Assembly (NCBI GenBank): GCA_937915765.1
Contig: CALGHE010000019.1
Coordinates: 1-30,062 of the forward strand
Origin: an uncultured Bacteroidales bacterium
GTDB taxonomy: Bacteria; Bacteroidota; Bacteroidia; Bacteroidales; Paludibacteraceae
Direction of reading: 5' to 3'
Length of the DNA stretch: 30,062 nt
The notes below the pieces were generated by a model, which was given only the letters and a program-made list of their open reading frames with translations, ran no database searches and was not told the origin of the DNA. Position numbers and translations under genes: made by a program. Below are positions 7,228 to 15,451 of this stretch, one piece after another; the stretch's first letter is position 1, and each line of letters opens with the position of its first letter.

Positions 7228-7896
7228 TCAATTTTTCAGTTTTGCGATAATAGTTTTGTTCCCCACAACCGACTGTTTCATTTTCACTTTCACATCAGCA
7301 TCCATCGGCAGGAACAGGTCAACTCTGGAGCCAAACTTTATGAAGCCCATCTGTTCGTTCACTCCGCACTCGTGACCTTCGCGAGAATAAGTGACAATAC
7401 GCCGCGCAAGAGCTCCGGCTATCTGCCTCATCAAAATCTTAGTTTTGTTCGGTGTCTCTATAACTACCGTAGAACGTTCGTTCTCTGTGCTTGACTTTGG
7501 CAAGTTGGCTGCCATGAAGCGTCCGTTATTATGGGTATAATAAACGACCTTGCCTTTAGTAGGGTACCAGTTGGCGTGAACGTTGAACACACTCATAAAG
7601 ATAGAGACCTGAATGCGCTTTTCCTTCAAATACTCCAGCTCTTCAGTAGGCTCTATCACCACTACCGTCCCGTCCGCCGGAGCGACAATCATGCCGTCTT
7701 CGAACCCTTCGAACACTCGCTTCGGATTTCTAAAGAAATTAAGAAAGAAAAGAAACACGCACCAACTAAGGCAAATAACAACCTTTGCCATAAGCGGGGA
7801 CTGCTCATACATACATTTATAAGCGACCAGACTCACAACAGCGACAACGACAAACAGCGTTATCAAAATACCTTTTCCTTCTTTATGTATAGTCAT
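7228..7896 (-). CDS. psd: Phosphatidylserine decarboxylase proenzyme, short type
   Basis: 222 residues, as in the short (about 210-230 residue) Psd form common in Bacteroidota. It decarboxylates phosphatidylserine to phosphatidylethanolamine in the inner membrane. Two hydrophobic segments near the N-terminus (about 9-27 and 38-56) anchor it. VAPADGTVV (71-79) and IFMSVFNVHANWYP (99-112) are family motifs. Self-cleavage should occur between Gly189 and Ser190 in KFGSRVD, with Ser190 becoming the pyruvoyl group; the canonical motif is LGST, and GS is typical of this subgroup. A strong promoter lies just upstream, and pssA follows, so the two consecutive steps are adjacent. Confidence 0.95.
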   Translation of the reverse strand: MTIHKEGKGILITLFVVVAVVSLVAYKCMYEQSPLMAKVVICLSWCVFLFFLNFFRNPKRVFEGFEDGMIVAPADGTVVVIEPTEELEYLKEKRIQVSIFMSVFNVHANWYPTKGKVVYYTHNNGRFMAANLPKSSTENERSTVVIETPNKTKILMRQIAGALARRIVTYSREGHECGVNEQMGFIKFGSRVDLFLPMDADVKVKMKQSVVGNKTIIAKLKN

Positions 7897-7915
7897 ACTA
7901 ATATGTTTAACCTCG

Positions 7916-7947
7916 CAAATATAATAAATTAATACACTTCAACCAAA
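7916..7947 (-). promoter_or_regulatory. Promoter of psd
   Basis: On the minus strand TTTG (7947-7944), 20 bases, then TATATTTG (7923-7916). Both boxes match the Bacteroidota consensus exactly. The psd ATG at 7896 is 19 bases downstream of the -7 box, so the leader is very short. Confidence 0.8.
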
Positions 7948-8296
7948 TTTTAACGCTTTTCTTATTTGCTAAAAAAACACGTAAACTTAGGTCAAGAAAC
8001 TTCTTAACTCATTCGCCCGCATTTGCAAACAGGCTGCACTCGCCTCATAACTGCGCAAATATGAACAAGATAGCACAATCATTTCAAAAAGCAGATCAAA
8101 ACAAACCTTGTTCATAAATAGTAATTTATGGCAACTTCTATAAACTACGATTTTTCATTTATTATTCTTGTCATAAATCCTGTTTCAGATGCTTTTTAAT
8201 TCCATCTTACTTGCCTTGCTCATATTCACTCTGTCACGATGCACGCGTCGCTCCCTCGCGAACATAATCAGCCTAATCAAAATGCTCTTCAAAAAA
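7948..8296. other. Long intergenic stretch between cdsA and psd
   Basis: About 350 bases without a supportable gene, RNA or repeat. The one structure that stands out is an inverted repeat CATAAAT-AGTA-ATTTATG at 8113-8130, too AT-rich to judge. The gap separates cdsA from the psd promoter. Confidence 0.5.
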
Positions 8297-9178
8297 TCAA
8301 CAATTTGACAGAAAAAAAATCTTAGCTATAATCAGCGCAACAGGAGCGGCAAAAAAAGCGCTGTCGAATCTGTCCAGCATGCCACCATGCCCCGGCATGA
8401 TATTTCCTGAGTCCTTCACTCCAAGATGACGTTTGAAAAGAGACTCCACCAAATCGCCAAGAGTTCCTAAGCAGAAGACTGCAGCAGAAAGCGCAAGCCA
8501 CTGACAAAGAGTAAAAGATTCAAACTTTTCATAACAGTTGATAGTGACAGACTCACTGTAACAAAAGCCTCCAAACGTGCTTCTCATCCATTCATTACCT
8601 TGCAGCAGATAAGCTATATAACCCACCGCAAGGGCAAAAGCAAGACCTCCGAAGAAGCCCTCCCAAGTTTTTTTAGGTGATATTCGCTCAAACATCTTAT
8701 GCTTTCCTATGCACATTCCGACAAGATAAGCACCTGTGTCAGACCCCCATATCATCAAAAAGAAAAACAACAGCAGATATGCCGAAGTGAAATTCATGAA
8801 GCAAAAAACCGGAAGCAACACATATACGTACCCCATCACTATTAAGCCTATATTATTAATAGGATCATTCTTTTTACGGAAAAGTTCCATCACCGCCACT
8901 GTCGTAAATGCCAACACAGCGCTTACAATGAAACCAAACTCCACCCCTTCATTTGCCAGCAAGCAAAAAAACACAGCAGCCAGCACCATTGCCACATAAT
9001 GCGGCAGCTCCAGTCTCTTATTCTCAGATGTAAGTTCATAAAACTCACGCAAGGCAAGTATCAATATCAGAGCAAAGACAATGAAAGACCACACTTTGCC
9101 ATAATACGCAAACGCAGACAGCATAAGCGCTGCATACGTCAGACCAGATAAAGCCCTGATAATAAAATTCTTCAACAT
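8297..9178 (-). CDS. cdsA: Phosphatidate cytidylyltransferase (CDP-diacylglycerol synthase)
   Basis: 293 residues, multi-spanning inner-membrane enzyme that makes CDP-diacylglycerol from phosphatidic acid and CTP. Downstream PssA uses this product. The PROSITE-type signature S-x-x-K-R-x4-K-D-x-G-x2-x-P-x-H-G-G-x-x-D-R-x-D is complete at residues 246-272 (SLFKRHLGVKDSG, then NIMPGHGGMLDRFD). SPKKTWEGFFGGL in the middle is another family motif, and around eight hydrophobic segments are visible. The start ATG at 9178 is 24 bases downstream of the stop of the large ER/K-rich gene, so the two are probably co-transcribed. The 61-codon frame read within it in another phase is spurious. Confidence 0.95.
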   Translation of the reverse strand: MLKNFIIRALSGLTYAALMLSAFAYYGKVWSFIVFALILILALREFYELTSENKRLELPHYVAMVLAAVFFCLLANEGVEFGFIVSAVLAFTTVAVMELFRKKNDPINNIGLIVMGYVYVLLPVFCFMNFTSAYLLLFFFLMIWGSDTGAYLVGMCIGKHKMFERISPKKTWEGFFGGLAFALAVGYIAYLLQGNEWMRSTFGGFCYSESVTINCYEKFESFTLCQWLALSAAVFCLGTLGDLVESLFKRHLGVKDSGNIMPGHGGMLDRFDSAFFAAPVALIIAKIFFLSNC

Positions 9179-9202
9179 ATACTAAAATCAAAAATTAAAC
9201 AC

Positions 9203-12100
9203 TTATTCTTCACTCTCTTCCTCGCTCTCCTCTTCATCCTCCTTCACGGCCTCGTCGTTTTCGTTTTCTTCAGACCTTTCTGCATCAGTGTTGCCTTCAG
9301 GGCCGCTTCCGTCGCCCTCGTCAGAAGGGCTTTCGTCAGAGTTGCCTGCCGGAGGAGACTGGCTGTTAGGCCGAGTCACAATCATATCAATTGTGTCACC
9401 TGTGATTGAGTCTATCACAAACGTTGTGTCGGCTTTCCCTGTCAACGCCGCTTTCATCTTCGCTATCGAGTCGCCAAGAGCGAGCAGTTCCGTAGAATCC
9501 ACCGGAGGCAATGTCCACTCCCAGTCGGAGCCGTCCAGCTGTTCAATAACCGTACGTCTGTTTCTGGTGTAAAACTTAATATTTCCAAGGTCTCTGTCCT
9601 CAAGCGCCGTAGGCTTCAACTTAGCCACAATCTTCTTCTGGTTTCTCTTTCTGTACTTGACTTTAATCTCGCCAGTAGCAAGATATTCGAGGTTAAGTTC
9701 CGTTATGATAGAGTCCATGAAATCTTCAACCGGAAGGTCTGGCAACATAGAGCTGACAGAGTCAACCACCTCGTTAAAGTCAACCTTTCTGTACATAGTC
9801 CTGCCTACGATATCCATAGCCGGCTTCACCATGATCTGAGCCGTATCCACTATATCATAGAACTTACGCTTATGAAAGAAACGCTGGTGAAAATAATACA
9901 TGAAGAAGTCATACTCATAAATGAATTTAAACTTTTCACGCGTATAAATAACCTCGTTTTTGTACCTGCACTTAGGCACCTTTATCTTCAGCACAATCTC
10001 CTCGCTCTTACCCTCTTTCTGCAGACGTTCGGCCTCTTTCACCTCCTGCAAGTTTCGCAACTCCTCTTCAAGTTCCGCAATTTGCTGGGCAAGCAGCGTA
10101 CTGTCAACTTCAGACGACACCTCCTCTATATCTTCTTCAAAATTAACAGAGTCCGCCGCCAAAGAGTCGTTCATAAAGTAAGAAGAGTCGCCCTCTGCCA
10201 TTGCAATAGAATCTCTTCTGGCCTTCTCCCTCTCAAGCGCCTGTTGCTGCTGTCTTCGGGTTCCCTTCTTCTTTCTTTTTCTGAAAGTTTCCATGTTAGA
10301 GCCAGTAGAGTCAACTATTTCACCATCCTCATCAAACATAAATCCGTCGTCACCAAACTCCTCGTCCACCGTCACGCCACGGTCTTTCAGGTCTTTGATA
10401 GAATCCTCCGCGACCATACGCTCATACTCGAGTCGCATTTTCTCTTCCGCCTCAGACTCTTTCCGTTCCTGTTTTTCACGACGTTTACGTTCCTTTTCCG
10501 CCGCGCGCACCCTTTTCTTTGCTATTTTTCTTGCTCTTTCTTCGGCCTTTTCGCGCTGTTCCGCAATAAGCCTTTCCTTTTCCTCTTCCGCAAGTTTCGC
10601 ATTTTCACGAATCTCGCGTTCTTTTTCCTGTTCACGGCGTTTTGCGGCAATTTCCTGGTACTGCAGCCTAAGTTCCTCACGTTTTTCTCTCTCCTCGGCC
10701 TCCTTTTCGCGGCGCAGTTTTCGCTCCTCTATCTCTTGCTCCATACGAAGCCTTTTCCTTTCTCTGGCCTCCTTTCTTTTTTCTATTTCCCTTTCGCGCC
10801 GCAGAATCCTTTTCGCCTCTTTCTTTGCGCGAGCTTCTTTCTTATTCTGTCTTTCCTTTTCAAGACGAGCTTTTTTGCGGGCCTTAATCTCCTCACGGCG
10901 AGCCTTTTCACGAGCTTTTTGCCGAGCTTTTTTCTCGCGCTGCAATCTTTTCTGTTCAGCCTTTGCCTCTTTTTTCTCGCGCTCTTTCTGACGTTTCAGC
11001 TCACGCGCCTCCCTTTCAGCCTGCTTTTGCTGAGCAAGCTGTTCCTTCTTTTCGTTCCACAATCTCTTTGCTTCTTCACGTTCCTCACGTTCACGCTGTT
11101 TCTGAGCCTCACGCTCCTCACGCTCACGCTTCAGTTTTTCACGCGCCTCTTCCTGTTTCCTTTTACGCTCTTCGCGCTCTTGTTCAAGTTTAGCCCTCTT
11201 TTCTTCCTGAATTTCACGATTTCTCTTGCGCTGTTCTTCACGAATCAGAGCCTCTTGCCTTCTTTTTTCATCACGTTCCTTGCGTTCCTGGTCCAAAGCC
11301 TCGCGCGCCTCGCGCAGTTTCTGCTTCTGCCTTTCACGCTCTTCCTGCATCTTATTCTTTCTCTCCTCCTGAGCCTGTTTGCTCTTTTCACGCAGTTCAG
11401 CACGCTTCTGTTCCTCTGCCTTTCTTCTTTCAGCACGTTCGGCCTTTTCCTCTTCCAGCACTTTGCGCGCCTCTTCGCGCTCCTGCTCTATACGTGCGCG
11501 TTCTAGCTCCCTTCTCTTCCTCTGCTCCTCTGCAACACGTTCAGCCTTAGACCTCTGTTCTCTGCGTATATCCTCCTCGCGTTTTTCCGCTTCCGCACGT
11601 CTGGACTTCTCCGCTTCTATTGCCTTGCGAGCCTCTTCGCGCTCATGGTCAGCACGTTCCTGGTCACGCTTTCTTCTCTGTCGCTGCTCTTCAGCCACAC
11701 GCTCGGCCCTGGCCTTTTGTTCCGCCTTCACTCTCTCCTCACGCTCGCGAGACTCAGCACGAATTCTCTCCTCTTCTGTTGCATACTGAGGTTCTGCCTC
11801 CTCAGCTTCCTCTTTTTCCTCCCTTTCCTTCCTTTCTCTTTCTATTGACGCTCTTATGCGCCTCTGACGTTCAGCCTCAATTCTTTTCTGTCTCTCTTTC
11901 TCTTTCCTCTCCTCCTCTTCCTTTCGCTTACGGCGCTCCTCTCGTTCCCTCTCGCGACGTTCACGACGGCTCTCCCGGGAATCCTCTTCCTCTTCTTCCG
12001 TACTCTCCGTCTCCGCACCAGACGACAAATCATCCTGCGACAAAGCCGGCAATCCAAGGATCAACCAGAAACTAAGCAATATGAAAAGAATCTTTTTCAA
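9203..12100 (-). CDS. Very large exported protein with a ~500-residue ER/K single-helix rod
   Basis: 965 residues, no recognised family. Residues 1-21 form a typical signal peptide (MKKILFILLSFWLILGLPAL, then SQ). After an acidic linker, residues from about 45 to 560 consist almost only of Glu, Lys, Arg, Gln and Ala in dense alternating charge blocks without regular heptad leucines. This is the pattern of a stable single alpha-helix (ER/K helix) rather than a coiled coil. Residues about 560-700 are mixed and acidic, with a short heptad-like part. About 703-895 look folded, with beta-like stretches such as VLKIKVPKCRYKNEVIY and VIEQLDGSDWEWTLPPVD. The last 60 residues are almost all acidic. 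cdsA starts 24 bases downstream. It probably acts in the periplasm or cell surface as a spacer; the function is unknown. The long F/L- and S-rich frames on the opposite strand are shadows. Confidence 0.8.
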   Translation of the reverse strand: MKKILFILLSFWLILGLPALSQDDLSSGAETESTEEEEEDSRESRRERREREREERRKRKEEEERKEKERQKRIEAERQRRIRASIERERKEREEKEEAEEAEPQYATEEERIRAESREREERVKAEQKARAERVAEEQRQRRKRDQERADHEREEARKAIEAEKSRRAEAEKREEDIRREQRSKAERVAEEQRKRRELERARIEQEREEARKVLEEEKAERAERRKAEEQKRAELREKSKQAQEERKNKMQEERERQKQKLREAREALDQERKERDEKRRQEALIREEQRKRNREIQEEKRAKLEQEREERKRKQEEAREKLKREREEREAQKQREREEREEAKRLWNEKKEQLAQQKQAEREARELKRQKEREKKEAKAEQKRLQREKKARQKAREKARREEIKARKKARLEKERQNKKEARAKKEAKRILRREREIEKRKEARERKRLRMEQEIEERKLRREKEAEEREKREELRLQYQEIAAKRREQEKEREIRENAKLAEEEKERLIAEQREKAEERARKIAKKRVRAAEKERKRREKQERKESEAEEKMRLEYERMVAEDSIKDLKDRGVTVDEEFGDDGFMFDEDGEIVDSTGSNMETFRKRKKKGTRRQQQQALEREKARRDSIAMAEGDSSYFMNDSLAADSVNFEEDIEEVSSEVDSTLLAQQIAELEEELRNLQEVKEAERLQKEGKSEEIVLKIKVPKCRYKNEVIYTREKFKFIYEYDFFMYYFHQRFFHKRKFYDIVDTAQIMVKPAMDIVGRTMYRKVDFNEVVDSVSSMLPDLPVEDFMDSIITELNLEYLATGEIKVKYRKRNQKKIVAKLKPTALEDRDLGNIKFYTRNRRTVIEQLDGSDWEWTLPPVDSTELLALGDSIAKMKAALTGKADTTFVIDSITGDTIDMIVTRPNSQSPPAGNSDESPSDEGDGSGPEGNTDAERSEENENDEAVKEDEEESEEESEE

Positions 12101-12280
12101 AACTGAAACAAAACCCTACTGTCTTATTATGTTATTTAAAAATTTTTTAACTCCATGCTAAATAATTCAGGTCAGAGAAAAGCAAAACATGCCCTCCCAA
12201 AGCTGCGAATACCATAAAAAAGGAGCCTAAATCGGCACCGTTATATGCGAGTGTACAGTCCTTTCGTAATTTAGCAATCA

Positions 12281-12288
12281 CAAACATA
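12281..12288 (-). promoter_or_regulatory. Possible -7 element for the ER/K-rich gene, in the 290-base gap
   Basis: On the minus strand TATGTTTG fits TAnnTTTG, but no TTTG lies at the right distance upstream. It would give a leader of about 170 bases before the ATG at 12100. The rest of 12101-12390 holds nothing else I can support. Confidence 0.3.
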
Positions 12289-12390
12289 ATTATTTTTGGG
12301 CAAAAAACAGCGATTTGCAAGTATTAATTTTCAACATTTGTTCTTCATGGGCATAAAAAACTAAAAAAACTCGCTTTTCTGCACAAAAAA

Positions 12391-12867
12391 TTACGCTTTC
12401 TGCATTTTCAGATCGCACAGCTCCACGTTTGGCGGCAGAAAATTAGAAACATCTTTCCCGTACCTAAGCACATCACGCACAACTGTTGAACTTATGAAAG
12501 AGTGCTGCGGTTCAGTGAACAGCAATATAGTATCTATACCAGAAAGCTGCCTGTTAGCATCCGCAATGGTTTTCTCGTACTCGAAATCTGCAATTGAGCG
12601 TATGCCTCTTAAAATCACTGTCGCGTTAATCTCTTTCGCGAAATCAACAGTGAGCGAGTCATAGCTCATCACATTCACTCTCGGATTTTTGTCAAAAGCC
12701 TTCTTTATTATATCTATTCTCGTCTCTAAGGAGAAGGTTGTACGTTTAGCATCGTTGACTCCTATTGCCACAACAACCTCATCTACAAACGCTAAGGCTC
12801 TGTTCACTATAGAATAGTGTCCTATCGTGAACGGGTCAAAGCTCCCTGGAAATATAGCTCGTGTCAT
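12391..12867 (-). CDS. coaD: Phosphopantetheine adenylyltransferase
   Basis: 158 residues, standard length. It catalyses the fourth step of coenzyme A synthesis, from 4'-phosphopantetheine and ATP to dephospho-CoA. It is a nucleotidyltransferase with PGSFDPFTIGH at residues 7-17 (T/HxGH-type nucleotide-binding motif), LRGIR at 86-90 and the ISSTVVR motif at 125-131, which binds ATP phosphates. All key positions look intact. The start ATG at 12867 gives MTRAIFPGSFDPF, the usual opening. It is divergent from dgt and separated by about 290 bases from the ER/K-rich gene downstream, so it is probably its own transcription unit. Confidence 0.95.
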   Translation of the reverse strand: MTRAIFPGSFDPFTIGHYSIVNRALAFVDEVVVAIGVNDAKRTTFSLETRIDIIKKAFDKNPRVNVMSYDSLTVDFAKEINATVILRGIRSIADFEYEKTIADANRQLSGIDTILLFTEPQHSFISSTVVRDVLRYGKDVSNFLPPNVELCDLKMQKA

Positions 12868-12888
12868 ATTTTATCTAAAACTTTTCCG

Positions 12889-12896
12889 CAAAAGTA
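12889..12896 (-). promoter_or_regulatory. -7 element before coaD
   Basis: On the minus strand TACTTTTG fits TAnnTTTG, 21 bases before the coaD ATG. No clear TTTG box lies at the expected spacing. Confidence 0.45.
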
Positions 12897-13070
12897 TAAA
12901 TAAAATCAATATAAATTCACCATAGACAAGAGCAATAATGAGCCTTTTGCAAAATTTAATATTAATATGCTGAAAATCACACACATACAACAACCTCTGT
13001 CTATACACATAACCTTCTGGCTTATGTTTTGTCAGAAAGCGCATTATCCGCCGCTAAAAAGATATGTTCC

Positions 13071-13101
13071 TTTGCAGTGTCATTTTCATTATTTACCTTT
13101 G
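13071..13101 (+). promoter_or_regulatory. Promoter of dgt
   Basis: TTTG (13071-13074), 19 bases, TACCTTTG (13094-13101): both boxes are perfect. Transcription should start near 13108. The in-frame TTG at 13029 is upstream of this promoter, so translation must begin at the later ATG (13131 or 13134). Confidence 0.8.
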
Positions 13102-13133
13102 CGGGTGTTTTCATACTTATTCTTACAATTATG

Positions 13134-14459
13134 ATGGATTGGAAATATTTGCTCTCCTCCAAACGTTTTGGACTAGAGCATTATTATGACGACAAAAAAC
13201 ATGACCGCACTGAATTTCAGCGCGATTATGACCGGCTTATCTTCTCGGCTCCATTCAGACGACTGCAAAACAAGACACAGGTATTTCCCTTGCCTGGAAA
13301 CATATTTGTTCATAACCGTCTCACACACAGCCTTGAAGTCTCTTGCGTGGGCCGCTCCATAGGCAATATTGTCTCTAAAAAACTGATAGAAAAATATGGC
13401 GATGATATTATCTTTCTTTCCGAAATAGGCTCCATCGTTTCTGCCGGATGTCTGGCTCATGACATGGGCAATCCGCCGTTCGGACACTCTGGCGAGACCG
13501 CAATCTCAACCTACTTTTCGGAAGGTAACGGACTGACTCTCAAAAGCAAATACAATATAAGCGACAGCGAGTGGAACGACATTATTCACTTCGAAGGAAA
13601 CGCGAACGCACTAAGGCTGCTTACTCACCGGTTCAACGGACACAGAGCTGGAGGCTTTGTGCTGACGTACTCCACTCTTGCCTCTATCGTAAAATATCCG
13701 TACGCGGCAGATTACATCACAGGCTCTAAAAAGAAATTTGGATTTTTTCAAAGCGAAAAGGAGGATTTTGCAAAGATTGCAAATGATTTGGGCATCATTA
13801 AACTTGACGAATATAAATATGCAAGACATCCGCTTGTTTACCTCGTGGAGGCTGCAGATGATATTTGTTATGAAATTATGGACATAGAGGATGCTTACAA
13901 ACTTAAGATTTTCTCTTTCGAAGAGACTTTGGATTTGCTCCTCAACTTTTTTGACGAAGATTCGAAGAGACGCAAAAAAGAACGCCTCGACAATGTCAAA
14001 GACAGAAACGAACAGATAGCTTACATACGCTCTTCGGTTATTGGTGTGCTTGTGGATAAATGCTCTGGTGTATTTATTGATAACGAGGAAAGCATACTGA
14101 ACGGGACATTCGAAGGGTCGCTCGTGGATAAAATCGACGATTTTGTAGGCGACGCTTACAGGAAATGCGCAAAAAAATCATTGGAGAGCATTTATAAATC
14201 TAAAGATGTTGTAGATATAGAGATAGCAGGTTACAATATCATTTACACTCTTATAGACAAGCTCACCGACGCTGTGTTTAATACAGACAAGGCCTATTCA
14301 AAGCAGCTGCTTGCCCGAATTCCGGAACAATATGAAATCACGGCCGAAACTCCTTATGGAAAAATTCAGGCTGTGCTTGACTACGTCTCAAGCATGACAG
14401 ACATCTATGCTCTTGACCTGTATAAAAAGATAACAGGGATGAGCCTGCCAAGTCTGTGA
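13134..14459 (+). CDS. dgt: Deoxyguanosinetriphosphate triphosphohydrolase (dGTPase), HD superfamily
   Basis: 441 residues from the ATG at 13134 (13131 is an equally possible tandem ATG). It hydrolyses dGTP, and probably other dNTPs, to the nucleoside and tripolyphosphate, helping to control dNTP pools. Residues 24-50 hold DRTEFQRDYDRLIFSAPFRR and LQNKTQV, highly conserved in this family. The metal-binding HD set is visible as His65 (NRLTHSLEVS) and His109-Asp110 (GCLAHDMGNPPFGHSGE). VEAADDICYEIMDIEDA carries the later HD aspartate. The longer frame from TTG 13029 would add a hydrophobic stretch foreign to the family and begins upstream of the promoter. A bidirectional terminator follows. Confidence 0.95.
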   Translation: MDWKYLLSSKRFGLEHYYDDKKHDRTEFQRDYDRLIFSAPFRRLQNKTQVFPLPGNIFVHNRLTHSLEVSCVGRSIGNIVSKKLIEKYGDDIIFLSEIGSIVSAGCLAHDMGNPPFGHSGETAISTYFSEGNGLTLKSKYNISDSEWNDIIHFEGNANALRLLTHRFNGHRAGGFVLTYSTLASIVKYPYAADYITGSKKKFGFFQSEKEDFAKIANDLGIIKLDEYKYARHPLVYLVEAADDICYEIMDIEDAYKLKIFSFEETLDLLLNFFDEDSKRRKKERLDNVKDRNEQIAYIRSSVIGVLVDKCSGVFIDNEESILNGTFEGSLVDKIDDFVGDAYRKCAKKSLESIYKSKDVVDIEIAGYNIIYTLIDKLTDAVFNTDKAYSKQLLARIPEQYEITAETPYGKIQAVLDYVSSMTDIYALDLYKKITGMSLPSL

Positions 14460-14510
14460 AAAGATATTTGGAAACGTGCTGATTTACATTTCATAGCACC
14501 GCAAAAAGAG

Positions 14511-14545
14511 AGAGACGTTGCTTCTGAGCGACGTCTCTTTATTTT
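14511..14545. terminator. Bidirectional intrinsic terminator between dgt and the DUF2752 gene
   Basis: AGAGACGTTGC (14511-14521) pairs with GCGACGTCTCT (14528-14538) in an 11-bp stem with one G-U pair and a 6-base loop. TTATTTTT follows on the plus strand and CTCTTTTTG on the minus strand, so it can serve both convergent genes. Confidence 0.85.
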
Positions 14546-14564
14546 TAGGTGCCGCGACCTTTTT

Positions 14565-14978
14565 CTAACTTACAGAGGTCGCCCTGACAATGTTATATAT
14601 CCACAAGGCAATAAGAAAAGCAATAACTACTGCGGTGACAGATGGTTTAGCCAATAAATTCTCCATATCTATCCAGCGTGAGTATGACCATTGCGGAGCA
14701 AACAGCAGAAAGAAAGGCAAAACAAAAAGCACCATAACAACCGCCAGACCCAGAGGGTTCATTGCAACGGACTCTTCAAAACTGCCGCTTAGCGCAAAGC
14801 AGACAGACCTTGTGATTCCGCAGCCGGGACAGGGCAAGCCCGTAACATTACGAAAGGGACAAACCGAAAAGTCTGTCCCTTTGTCTTTTAGCAAATTATA
14901 AAGTATCCAGAAATATGCGAGAAACAAGCCGCCCCACATAAAAGCCTTAAAGCTTCCGAGAGATTTAAACGACTTCAC
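14565..14978 (-). CDS. DUF2752 family membrane protein
   Basis: 137 residues. The DUF2752 core is clear: SVCPFRNVTGLPCPGCGITR followed by SVCFALSGSFEESVAMNPLG. These are the conserved Cys-Pro-x-Cys-Gly-x-T-R motif and the Asn-Pro of the following helix. Hydrophobic segments lie at about 11-30, 76-98 and 112-132. The function of the family is unknown; the paired cysteines could bind metal or form a disulfide, but nothing here proves it. It starts 33 bases downstream of a TM2-domain gene, an arrangement seen often in Bacteroidota, and probably shares its promoter. The Cys motif would sit near the membrane surface between the first two helices. Confidence 0.88.
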   Translation of the reverse strand: MKSFKSLGSFKAFMWGGLFLAYFWILYNLLKDKGTDFSVCPFRNVTGLPCPGCGITRSVCFALSGSFEESVAMNPLGLAVVMVLFVLPFFLLFAPQWSYSRWIDMENLLAKPSVTAVVIAFLIALWIYNIVRATSVS

Positions 14979-15010
14979 TCCCTTTTCCGTTTAATAATTG
15001 CGCATCAATG

Positions 15011-15349
15011 TTATTTCAGAAGTTCCTCCATCTTTTCTGCATTGCACTCTTTTGCATTTCCCATCACCAAGAATAGGTCGACAACATACCAAATTCCGAA
15101 ACCGCCGCAAGTCAGCAACTTAGCAATAGCAGTTCCTGTCTTTCCTAAATAAAATCTGTCAATGGCAAATGACCCCAATAAAATAGACAATACCAACGCA
15201 AGCACAGGAGACTTGAAAGATGTTGACATTATCTCATCTGTTCTGTGGTCCGGAACGTTTTCCAGCCTAGTTATAATCGACTGCAAATCTTCTGCTTTAA
15301 AATTACTTGAGTTTGCTGCAACAAACTGATCTATCGTACTTTTATCCAT
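15011..15349 (-). CDS. TM2 domain protein
   Basis: 112 residues. The N-terminal 45 residues are soluble. The TM2 domain (about 46-100) has two transmembrane helices joined by the conserved turn DRFYLGKTGTAIAKLLTCGG, then FGIWYVVDLFLV. Bacterial TM2 proteins have no settled function. The gene has its own perfect promoter upstream and is followed after 33 bases by the DUF2752 gene, so the two form a small operon of membrane proteins. The start ATG at 15349 gives MDKSTIDQFVAANSSNF. An overlapping 87-codon frame at 15342-15605 is a shadow of the ZIP gene. Confidence 0.9.
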   Translation of the reverse strand: MDKSTIDQFVAANSSNFKAEDLQSIITRLENVPDHRTDEIMSTSFKSPVLALVLSILLGSFAIDRFYLGKTGTAIAKLLTCGGFGIWYVVDLFLVMGNAKECNAEKMEELLK

Positions 15350-15406
15350 AATAAAATTTATTAAATGTTTTTAAACAAAGAAACCTCATCCGAAAGTCTC
15401 TCTCGG

Positions 15407-15437
15407 CAAAGGTATAAATAAAAAGCGAAAAAACAAA
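15407..15437 (-). promoter_or_regulatory. Promoter of the TM2-DUF2752 operon
   Basis: On the minus strand TTTG (15437-15434), 19 bases, TACCTTTG (15414-15407). Both boxes are perfect and the layout is the same as at dgt. The leader before the ATG at 15349 is about 50 bases. Confidence 0.8.
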
Positions 15438-15451
15438 TGATTCTGCTGTTT

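Noticed and set aside
9872..11506. A 544-codon plus-strand frame rich in Phe and Leu, and several Ser/Arg-rich frames, opposite the ER/K-rich gene
   Set aside because: They are the mirror of Glu/Lys/Arg codons on the minus strand. They have no start context, no domain and no promoter, while the minus-strand gene has a signal peptide and a folded C-terminal region.
12141..12290. Possible riboswitch or small RNA in the leader of the ER/K-rich gene
   Set aside because: The candidate leader is about 170 bases, but I could not find a stable fold or a known aptamer core by eye.
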